This document shows positions 25,009 to 31,134 of a stretch of DNA of 31,134 bases, piece after piece. Origin of the DNA: Actinobacteria bacterium UBA7398 (GTDB lineage: Bacteria; Actinomycetota; Actinomycetes; Nanopelagicales; Nanopelagicaceae); the NCBI GenBank assembly GCA_002470135.1, contig DKNC01000053.1, positions 1-31,134 on the forward strand. The letters run 5' to 3'. How positions within the stretch are numbered: position 1 is the stretch's first letter; each line of letters opens with the position of its first letter. The translations under genes were made by a program, and so were the position numbers. Under the pieces are notes generated by a model. It made no database searches, was not told the DNA's origin, and was given only the letters and a program-made list of their open reading frames with translations.

Positions 25009-25365
25009 TCATTCGTAATTTCGGCGATCCCAACGCTCTTCTAAGCGAGCGCTCCAACCACTCTGATTCGCTTTTTTCCCTTTGGAATTAGCGCCAAATT
25101 GTGGTTTCGAAAAATTTGAGAGCGCAAATACGACCCCAGATAGCGCAACTATAAAACCAAGAATTCCCAACGGGATTGCCTGGGAAATTAGCCCGCCCAA
25201 TAACGTTATTAGCCCTAGCCCCGTGATGGCCAGCCCAACCAGGATTCGAATTTTCTGTGGGGTACGACCGCGACCGGTAAGCGTTGAAACTAAACGTGGG
25301 TCATCAACCGATAGCGCTTCTTCCATTTCGGCAAGCAGCTTCTTTTCGTGGTCGGAAAGTGACAT
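25009..25365 (-). CDS. DUF3040 family small membrane protein
   Basis: 118 residues. The N-terminal MSLSDHEKKLLAEMEEAL and the DDPRLVSTL stretch are typical of DUF3040. A central region (about residues 42-88) has two hydrophobic helices (RILVGLAITGLGLITLLGGL and IPLGILGFIVALSGVVFAL), and the C-terminus is basic and hydrophilic, ending WSARLEERWDRRNYE. The function is unknown; the gene is commonly found next to mraZ in actinobacteria. A longer frame to 25389 exists, but the ATG at 25365 directly precedes the conserved LSDHE motif. It follows dinB by 41 bp and ends in a terminator. Confidence 0.85.
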   Translation of the reverse strand: MSLSDHEKKLLAEMEEALSVDDPRLVSTLTGRGRTPQKIRILVGLAITGLGLITLLGGLISQAIPLGILGFIVALSGVVFALSNFSKPQFGANSKGKKANQSGWSARLEERWDRRNYE

Positions 25366-25406
25366 AACCACACAATAGTCCAGTAGCACGATATGTAAAA
25401 GCCGAA

Positions 25407-26615
25407 TTAATCGTTTTCTTCCTCAGAAATTGATGTGGATTCGGTTTCGACCAATCGCGCCGGCTTAATTGAACCGCTGCCAAAGCGCGCAATTGCCTTA
25501 TCGACCGCTGCTTCCGCCTCGGCCCAACCAACTTCACGTTCGCCAAGCAGGGGTTGGTGCGCAGCGCCTTCGCTCGCTACCAAATTCTCCAAACCAACTC
25601 CGACTAAACGTAACCTGGCGCCGCCAATTCCCAAGGCTTTGTAAAGTTGTTTTACAACCGCAAACGTTTCCTGGGTTCCACTTATCGGTAATGGAAAAGT
25701 TTTCGATCTTGAAATAGTTTTGAAATCAGCAAACCTAACTTTTATTGAAATAGTTTTAGCGCGTAAATTTCGAGCGCGCATTCTAGAAGTTGCTTTCTCG
25801 CAGAGCCGCAAATATTCGCGGAGAATTTCTTCTTCATTCTCTAAATCATAAGCAAATGTTTCAGCGGCACTGATACTTTTCTCAGGTTCGTCCGTTACAA
25901 CATCACGATAATCTCTACCCCAAGCTAATTCAAAAAGTGATGACCCAGTTGCCTCGCCAAGCGCCCGAATTAAAGTTTGCCTAGGCGTATTTGCAATATC
26001 AGCAACGCTTCTTAAACCTAATCTAAGTAACTCTTCATTAGTTTTTGGGCCCACTCCCCAAATTTCTGATACTGGTAAAGGATGTAAAAATGAGAGTACG
26101 CGGTCATGTGCAATTTCCAACATGCCATTTGGTTTACAGCGGCTCGAAGCTAACTTTGCAATGAACTTTGAGGTTGCAATGCCAACTGAGCAAGTAATGC
26201 CTTCTTCTCTCTCAACATCACTACGAATTGCAACCGCAATCTCACGACCACTCCCAAATAATCTTTCTGAACCGCTAACATCAAGAAAAGCTTCATCAAG
26301 TGAGATTGGTTCAACTAAAGGGGTATATTTATTAAAAATCTCCATGATTCGGGTAGATATCTCGCCATACCTTTTATGATCAGGTGCGATAAAGATCGCG
26401 TGTGGCGCCATCCGTTGCGCTCTTCCAACTGGCATAGCGGCGCGGATACCGAATTTGCGCGCTGCATAATTTGCCGAAAGCACCACACTTCGAGCACCAG
26501 CGCCAACAACTAGCGGTTTACCTTTATATTGCGGGTTATCTAGTTCAGCTACCGATGCATAAAATGCATCCATATCAACATGCAGGATTGTTGGTAGCGC
26601 TTGGTTACTTTCCAT
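25407..26615 (-). CDS. dinB: DNA polymerase IV (DinB), Y-family translesion polymerase
   Basis: 402 residues from the ATG at 26615; a GTG at 26627 would add four residues and overlap dnaE2. Catalytic residues are complete: D14 in ILHVDMDAFYASV and D107-E108 in EPISLDEAFLDVSG, so this is an active polymerase and not the inactive paralogue ImuB. Helix-hairpin-helix VSEIWGVGPKTNEELLRLGL and a little-finger domain follow. AHQPLLGE near the C-terminus could be a clamp-binding motif. It starts two bases after the dnaE2 stop, so both are made from one transcript. It bypasses damaged bases at a stalled fork, with lower fidelity. Confidence 0.95.
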   Translation of the reverse strand: MESNQALPTILHVDMDAFYASVAELDNPQYKGKPLVVGAGARSVVLSANYAARKFGIRAAMPVGRAQRMAPHAIFIAPDHKRYGEISTRIMEIFNKYTPLVEPISLDEAFLDVSGSERLFGSGREIAVAIRSDVEREEGITCSVGIATSKFIAKLASSRCKPNGMLEIAHDRVLSFLHPLPVSEIWGVGPKTNEELLRLGLRSVADIANTPRQTLIRALGEATGSSLFELAWGRDYRDVVTDEPEKSISAAETFAYDLENEEEILREYLRLCEKATSRMRARNLRAKTISIKVRFADFKTISRSKTFPLPISGTQETFAVVKQLYKALGIGGARLRLVGVGLENLVASEGAAHQPLLGEREVGWAEAEAAVDKAIARFGSGSIKPARLVETESTSISEEEND

Positions 26616-26616
26616 T

Positions 26617-29600
26617 TCACCGCTCACAAACTGTGAGATTACGCCATTTTTCGAATTCCGCTGATAGTTCCCACGCCCCAGTTGCGCGGAGTGAAATCCC
26701 GCGAGCCCCAGTTCGGCGAATCACGCCTCGGATTAGGAATAGTGAGGAGCCATATAAAAGTTGGGCATACGAGCTCTGCATATCTTCAAAGAAAGTTATA
26801 TCGCTACATCCATATCCATCATTAAGCGTTAAGAAAATAACGCGACGACCAGAACGAACTGGCGGGGTTTGTAGCGCTACTTTAATCCCAGCGACTAAGA
26901 CGCTGGAATCAGAACGTTGGGATAAAAGTTCGCTAGATCTAACTGCACCAATTTCATTTAGAAAGTCTGCATAAAATTCAATTACATGATGCGACACATC
27001 CATCCCTAGGTGGTCTAGCTCGTAACTAACTTTTTCACGTGTGGTCATTTTCGGCAAACCAGTAGCTTCGAGTTCTGGTGTAAAACCTAGAGTTAGTTGG
27101 CCACCACCTAACCGAGTGGTAGATCGCGACCAGCGGTAGAGATCATTTATATGCAACAAGAGATCACGACGATTTAGACCTTTATGTAACGAATCAAACC
27201 CACCGATTAAAACTAAAGCTTCGCAGATTGGTTGGCTAGCTCCAGATCTTCTAACAAAATCAGCAAGATCTAAATATGGTTGGCCGATTTCTATCGAAGT
27301 AATTTCGCCATCACTAATTCCCGATATATCTTGAAGCGCAAGTCGAATGGATTGAGTGCTTCCAACTATCTCTACTTTATGATTTCGAGTTGAGCGATTT
27401 ACATCGACCGCGCCAATTCCAATTCCAAGTTGCCTGACTTCATCCATCATTAATCGCTTTGGATACATGCCTGGGTCGTGGGTTAAAACTCCGGCCAAGA
27501 AAGCTGCGGGATAATGGGTTTTTAGCCAAGCAGATTGATAGGTCGGCAGCGCAAAAGCGGCAGCATGAGCTTTGCAAAACCCAAAGGATGCAAAAGCGCG
27601 GAGCACCTCCCAAATTTCAGTGACCACTGGAACTGAATAACCCCTTGAAATCGCGGCGGGATAAAACCAATCACAAATTTCTTGCTGGCCTTCTGGAGAG
27701 CTAAGTGCGCGCCGCTTCTCATCGGCTTCGGCGAATGAAATACCAGTTAGCGTAGAAATTATTCGAATAACTTGCTCGTGAAAAACCACCACACCCTCAG
27801 TCTCATGAAGAACTTCATACAAATCAGGGTGAAATATCTGAGGTGCTTTCCAACCGTGGCGCGCATTTAGGAATGGCTTGATCATGTCGCTCTTTACTGG
27901 CCCCGGACGGAAGAGTGAGATATCAATAATCAAATCGGTAAAAGTTTCCGGTGCGAACTTTCCAATTAGTTCACGCTGCCCCGGGCTTTCAATCTGGAAT
28001 AGCCCTAGCGTCTTTGTCGATTGAATTAATTCAAATGTCTTTTGGTCATCTAACGGTATCGAATCTAAATCGACCGTTATCCCCTGACTCCGTTCAATTT
28101 CCTGAACTGCATACGAGAGCGAAGATTGCATCCGGACTCCAAGTACATCCAACTTCAATAAGCCAATTGCTGCTACATCATCTTTATCAAATTGGACCAT
28201 TGGGTAACCACTGGCATTTATTTGAATTGGCGCTCGATCTAAAAAAGCGCCATCGGATAAGACAATTGCGCATGGATGCATCGAAAGATTTCGAGGTAGC
28301 CCATCAAGTCGTTCCGCTAATCCAATCGCCATTTTCAATAGCGGTGTATTTAAATTTAAATTCTTTAACTCTGGCAAATTATCTAAAGCTTGCGAAATAT
28401 TTCTTGCTCGCACATGCGGGATTGATTTTGCAATTAAATCTATCTCCATTGGTGGTAAACCAAGGGCTGCACCAGTATCACGAATTGCATGGCGCGCTCT
28501 ATAAGTATCAACCATCGCAACGGTGGCACACCTTGAACTGTTTCCGGGTTTGCGCCAATTTGGATCGCCATATTTTTTAAAGACTTGATTGTAGATTTCT
28601 AACCGACGAGCGGATTCGACATCGATATCAATATCTGGCAAAGCTCGTCGAAGTGGTGAACAGAATCGCTCCATCAACAAACCATGTGCAATTGGCTCCA
28701 CGCCAGAAATTCCAAGTACATGACAAATTAATGAACCCGCACCACTTCCTCGCGCCGCAACTCTAATTCCACTCGCTCTAGCGGCATCAGTTATGTCAGC
28801 AACGGTTAGAAAGTATGACTCGTAGCCAAGAGTGCGAACGGTAGTTAACTCATCTTCAAGTCGCGCCTCCGCTTTTTTTAATAACGAAGATGTGCCATAT
28901 CGCCAATTCAAGCCAGAAAGACATCGCTCTCGAAATTGTTTTGCCATATCTACTTCATCTTTTGCGCCGACAACATGATGCTCGGGTAAATGAATTGCAC
29001 CTAGCCCAATATCTAGAGTTGGCGAAAGTATTGAACGCTCTGCCCAAGCCGCGGTTTCTCTAAGTAAATGGCGGGAATTACGTTCGCCAGCTGCCCTTGA
29101 AATTAAATCTGCGATAGCAATCATATCTTTCTCGCTTTTAAAAAAACCTTCACCATTTTTTCGCTCTACATTACTTTCATGAAGTGGTGTTAAATTACGG
29201 GAACAATCTAAAATATCGGCTAACGGTCCATCGCTTCGCTCCAACATCCGAGCGGCATTGCTTATAACCGCGGGTAGATCGTGGTCTCGAGCAAAACCTA
29301 ACATTCGTCCAGCATGACTTGTGGAGTAAGGGCCATCACCAGCAACTAAGTGCGAAACACATTCGATAGCTTGATCTGCAAAAAGCTCTCTCCCAGCGCT
29401 AAAAAGTGCTAGCGCTTTTTTATGATTTCTTCGGATTAAAGCTTGCGAAATTGCAGAATCGATTCCATGTAAAGCAAGTACATCCTTGGCATAAATTGAA
29501 AACTTTTCCAACAAATCTAAAGTAAGTACTGGCTTATCTGAATCGAAAGTATTTATTGCGGTTACTAATCGAATTAGTGATGACCAACCACCGCCAGATG

Positions 29601-29844
29601 TTGCAATTAAAGTTATCCGTGATAGCGAGTTTTCAACTTTGTAATTCAAATCAACACCCAGAATTGGGCTAACGTTGTACTTTTGACAACTCTCTACAAA
29701 TCTAATTGCGCCAGCTAAGCCATCGCGATCGGTAAGCGCTAATGAATTCATTTCAAATTGCGCAGCTCGCTCCACAATTGCATCCGGTAAGTGAGTGCCA
29801 TATTTAAATGAATAGCCGCTAGCCACGTGAAGATGGGTAAACAT
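26617..29844 (-). CDS. dnaE2: Error-prone DNA polymerase DnaE2 (ImuC)
   Basis: 1075 residues, the C-family polymerase dedicated to damage-induced mutagenesis. N-terminal PHP domain begins MFTHLHVASGYSFKYG; compared with the replicative DnaE here (HLHVH, MTDHGN) it reads HLHVA and LTDRDG, so metal ligands are lost, as is usual for DnaE2. Polymerase aspartates are in RRALPDIDIDVESARRLE and LLKLDVLGVRM. The helix-hairpin-helix region and OB fold (VIFLTLNDGYGCSDITFFED) complete the order. It lies between a DUF6504-like gene (6 bp upstream) and dinB (2 bp downstream) in an operon with a LexA box at its head. No imuA or imuB is present in the window. Confidence 0.96.
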   Translation of the reverse strand: MFTHLHVASGYSFKYGTHLPDAIVERAAQFEMNSLALTDRDGLAGAIRFVESCQKYNVSPILGVDLNYKVENSLSRITLIATSGGGWSSLIRLVTAINTFDSDKPVLTLDLLEKFSIYAKDVLALHGIDSAISQALIRRNHKKALALFSAGRELFADQAIECVSHLVAGDGPYSTSHAGRMLGFARDHDLPAVISNAARMLERSDGPLADILDCSRNLTPLHESNVERKNGEGFFKSEKDMIAIADLISRAAGERNSRHLLRETAAWAERSILSPTLDIGLGAIHLPEHHVVGAKDEVDMAKQFRERCLSGLNWRYGTSSLLKKAEARLEDELTTVRTLGYESYFLTVADITDAARASGIRVAARGSGAGSLICHVLGISGVEPIAHGLLMERFCSPLRRALPDIDIDVESARRLEIYNQVFKKYGDPNWRKPGNSSRCATVAMVDTYRARHAIRDTGAALGLPPMEIDLIAKSIPHVRARNISQALDNLPELKNLNLNTPLLKMAIGLAERLDGLPRNLSMHPCAIVLSDGAFLDRAPIQINASGYPMVQFDKDDVAAIGLLKLDVLGVRMQSSLSYAVQEIERSQGITVDLDSIPLDDQKTFELIQSTKTLGLFQIESPGQRELIGKFAPETFTDLIIDISLFRPGPVKSDMIKPFLNARHGWKAPQIFHPDLYEVLHETEGVVVFHEQVIRIISTLTGISFAEADEKRRALSSPEGQQEICDWFYPAAISRGYSVPVVTEIWEVLRAFASFGFCKAHAAAFALPTYQSAWLKTHYPAAFLAGVLTHDPGMYPKRLMMDEVRQLGIGIGAVDVNRSTRNHKVEIVGSTQSIRLALQDISGISDGEITSIEIGQPYLDLADFVRRSGASQPICEALVLIGGFDSLHKGLNRRDLLLHINDLYRWSRSTTRLGGGQLTLGFTPELEATGLPKMTTREKVSYELDHLGMDVSHHVIEFYADFLNEIGAVRSSELLSQRSDSSVLVAGIKVALQTPPVRSGRRVIFLTLNDGYGCSDITFFEDMQSSYAQLLYGSSLFLIRGVIRRTGARGISLRATGAWELSAEFEKWRNLTVCER

Positions 29845-29850
29845 AAATAT

Positions 29851-30168
29851 TTAGTTACGGGCAGCGCGCGAGCTTGGTCGAATTCGCCAACGGAGCTCGC
29901 CAGTTTTTTCACTAACTTCATCACGTTCGATTTCAAAGGTAGCGAGCGCCCCAATCGGAGCTGCCTCTACTCGCCAGAGCGCACGCGAACCATCATCAGG
30001 CCGGTAATTTCCATCGCTAGCTCGGTTCCACCAACCGCCAGCTTCGCGCCAACTAGAGAGAACGGCATGAATTCGAAACCTTCGGCCACGATAGGTAAAT
30101 TCGATCGGCTCCCCGTCGTATAGAACGATTTCTGGGCCGATTTCTGGATTGAGGGCGTTTTCGAACAT
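29851..30168 (-). CDS. DUF6504-like small protein, first gene of the SOS mutagenesis operon
   Basis: 105 residues, no membrane segment or signal peptide. Central beta-rich region: EPIEFTYRGRRFRIHAVLSS, then WREAGGWWNRA, then LWRVEA and FEIERDE, strongly aromatic and charged. It resembles the uncharacterised DUF6504 proteins often encoded beside dnaE2 or dinB-type genes in actinobacteria; I rely on memory for that and cannot test it. The ATG at 30168 lies inside a perfect LexA box, and a promoter placed eight bases upstream implies a leaderless mRNA. A role in translesion synthesis is inferred only from the operon. Confidence 0.75.
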   Translation of the reverse strand: MFENALNPEIGPEIVLYDGEPIEFTYRGRRFRIHAVLSSWREAGGWWNRASDGNYRPDDGSRALWRVEAAPIGALATFEIERDEVSEKTGELRWRIRPSSRAARN

Positions 30169-30176
30169 TTGTTCGA
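30161..30176 (-). promoter_or_regulatory. LexA (SOS) box over the start codon of the dnaE2 operon
   Basis: TCGAAC-ATTT-GTTCGA matches the actinobacterial/Gram-positive LexA consensus TCGAAC-N4-GTTCGA with no mismatch, and the dyad extends one more base pair on each side with A-T pairs inside (TTCGAACA-TT-TGTTCGAA, 30160-30177). It covers the first codons of the DUF6504-like gene and the expected transcription start, so LexA binding should block the operon until DNA damage. It is the only such box I found in the window. Confidence 0.9.
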
Positions 30177-30205
30177 ACTCTAGCGAGCGCCTCTGACAGC
30201 GGCAA
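30177..30205 (-). promoter_or_regulatory. Promoter of the SOS operon, predicted leaderless transcript
   Basis: Reading toward the operon: TTGCCG (30200-30205) as -35, a 17-bp spacer, TAGAGT (30177-30182) as -10, then eight bases to the ATG. Both hexamers match the consensus at four of six positions. Transcription would begin at or next to the A of the ATG, a leaderless mRNA as is common in actinobacteria; no ribosome binding site is present. The LexA box begins right after the -10. Confidence 0.6.
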
Positions 30206-30242
30206 GTAGCTAAAACCTAAGCGCGACTCGGCTAGAAAGTAA

Positions 30243-30301
30243 TTGAAATTTCAACCAAATCCTGCCATTCTTCGCGAGTACTCGGAGCTCACTTGAACTC
30301 C
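30243..30301 (+). promoter_or_regulatory. Two dyads upstream of the DoxX gene
   Basis: TTGAAATTTCAA (30243-30254) is a perfect 12-bp palindrome. GGAGCTCACTTGAACTCC (30284-30301) is an interrupted dyad with 14 of 18 symmetric bases, ending 21 bases before the DoxX start. Either could be an operator for the plus-strand transcript. No regulator is assigned and no convincing promoter was found. Confidence 0.35.
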
Positions 30302-30322
30302 CCTACTACGTAAAGGAAATCA

Positions 30323-30736
30323 ATGGATATCGTTCTCATTATTGGCCGGATTCTTTTCGCGCTTATCTTCGTTAATTCTGGCTTCATGCACTTCACAAAG
30401 AGCAGTGCCATGGTCGGCTACGCACAATATAAGAAAGTGCCTGCTGCAAAGATTGCCGTTCCACTAACTGGGCTAATGATCCTTGTTGGCGGACTATATG
30501 TTGCGCTCGGAATCTACGCAGACCTTGGTGCGCTTCTAATTGCTATCTTCTGTCTCGTTAGCGCATTCATGATGCATAACTTCTGGACAATAGATGATGC
30601 AACTGCAAAGCAGACTGAAACAATTTCATTCTTTAAAAATCTTGCACTAGCTGGCGCAGCGCTAATTATTTTCGTTCTAGTTGGATCAGGTGCTGATATC
30701 GGTGCTTCCATAACTGGAGCATTTTTCTCGCTATAA
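30323..30736 (+). CDS. DoxX family membrane protein
   Basis: 137 residues with four hydrophobic helices (about 4-22, 45-65, 67-88 and 105-130). The N-terminal IGRILFALIFVNSGFMHFTK, the YAQYKKVPAAKIAVPLTG stretch and MMHNFWTIDDATAKQTETIS match DoxX-type proteins. The family is linked to respiratory or oxidative-stress functions; no specific activity can be assigned. AAGGAAA at 30312-30318 is a good ribosome binding site. It is transcribed away from the SOS operon and has its own terminator. Confidence 0.88.
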   Translation: MDIVLIIGRILFALIFVNSGFMHFTKSSAMVGYAQYKKVPAAKIAVPLTGLMILVGGLYVALGIYADLGALLIAIFCLVSAFMMHNFWTIDDATAKQTETISFFKNLALAGAALIIFVLVGSGADIGASITGAFFSL

Positions 30737-30749
30737 ACCAAGCTTCTCA

Positions 30750-30784
30750 AAAACCCCTCATGCTCGTTGTGAGGGGTTTTTTAT
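30750..30784 (+). terminator. Rho-independent terminator after the DoxX gene
   Basis: AAAACCCCTCA (30750-30760) pairs with TGAGGGGTTTT (30770-30780) around a 9-base loop and continues into a T run on the plus strand (30777-30782). It lies 13 bases after the DoxX stop codon. Confidence 0.92.
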
Positions 30785-30871
30785 TAACCAAATGTTCAAG
30801 TTCAAATCAAGGGATTCCAACTAATCGATTGCTACCCTTCAAGTAATAGCACCACTCGAATTGGAGATTAA

Positions 30872-31134
30872 ATGAAACCACAGAAGTTCGCCTCGGAATT
30901 TGTCGGAACTGCTCTATTAGCCGCAACCATCATAGGCACTGGATTTATGGCAAAGAACCTTGCGCCAGATTCACCATTAATGCAGCTATTTGTAAATGGC
31001 GCTGCTGCAGCTGCGATGCTCTCAGTAATCATTCGATTAGGTGCCGAAGCGAGTGGTTCGCACTTTAACCCTGCAGTAACCATTGGTTTTCTCATCCGAA
31101 GAGCAATCAAACCGCTCGATGCCCTTAATTACAT
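30872..31134 (+). CDS. Aquaporin/MIP family channel, 3' end outside the window
   Basis: The first 87 codons are visible. The first helix (FASEFVGTALLAATIIGTGF) resembles MIP channels, followed by a second helix (LFVNGAAAAAMLSVIIRLGA) and the first NPA box in GSHFNPAVTIG (N66-A68). This half-channel motif is diagnostic of the family; the second NPA box and the selectivity filter lie beyond the window, so water versus glycerol or metalloid transport cannot be told. A GGAG ribosome binding site is at 30862-30865. It follows the DoxX terminator by about 90 bp and should have its own promoter, which I could not identify. Confidence 0.88.
   Translation, partial: MKPQKFASEFVGTALLAATIIGTGFMAKNLAPDSPLMQLFVNGAAAAAMLSVIIRLGAEASGSHFNPAVTIGFLIRRAIKPLDALNY

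Noticed and set aside
25366..25389. Longer start for the DUF3040 gene
   Set aside because: The eight extra residues (MLLDYCVV) precede the conserved MSLSDHE start and have no ribosome binding site.
27951..28580. 209-codon open frame on the plus strand inside dnaE2
   Set aside because: Antisense shadow of the conserved polymerase domain; no recognisable motif and no ribosome binding site considered convincing.

Overview
The window is a contiguous chromosomal segment of a low-GC actinobacterium (by eye clearly below 50 % G+C). The gene order mraZ-rsmH-ftsL-ftsI-murE-murF-mraY-murD-ftsW-murG-murC-ftsQ-ftsZ-pgeF-yggS-sepF-yggT, then ileS, a DksA-like gene, lspA, an RluA-type synthase and dnaE, is the actinobacterial dcw (division and cell wall) neighbourhood. 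MurE carries the DNPR signature of meso-diaminopimelate-adding enzymes. The extreme packing and A/T-leaning codons suggest a streamlined aquatic lineage such as the freshwater acI/Nanopelagicales group; that placement is inference. I see no mobile elements, tRNAs, rRNAs or CRISPR arrays.

Layout, left to right. 1-4619 (minus strand): replicative DNA polymerase III alpha (3' end outside the window), an RluA-family pseudouridine synthase, lipoprotein signal peptidase LspA with an apparent CTG start, and a DksA/TraR-type zinc-finger protein with a Lys/Ala-rich tail. 4746-7913 (plus strand): isoleucyl-tRNA synthetase with a GTHH version of the HIGH motif. 7910-24797 (minus strand): the dcw cluster, in which rsmH to ftsQ (about 12.8 kb) is an almost unbroken chain of overlapping stop/start codons. 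It is read from a promoter before mraZ, with a structured leader before rsmH and a further regulatory gap before ftsZ. 24957-30168 (minus strand): a mutagenesis operon, DUF6504-like gene, dnaE2 and dinB, headed by a perfect actinobacterial LexA box over the start codon and followed by a DUF3040 membrane protein and a terminator. 30323-31134 (plus strand): a DoxX-family membrane protein with its own terminator and the 5' part of an aquaporin-family channel.

How it works together: MurC, D, E, F, MraY and MurG build lipid II; FtsW and FtsI polymerise and cross-link it at the septum; FtsQ and FtsL are divisome scaffold proteins; FtsZ and SepF form the ring and its membrane tether; MraZ is the expected autorepressor. 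The SOS operon supplies translesion synthesis.

The strongest unexplained signal lies between mraZ and rsmH: a 25-bp imperfect stem enclosing a second hairpin whose loop region is a perfect 10-nt complement of the bases directly before the rsmH ATG. This predicts a pseudoknot that hides the ribosome binding site of the first gene of the murein operon.
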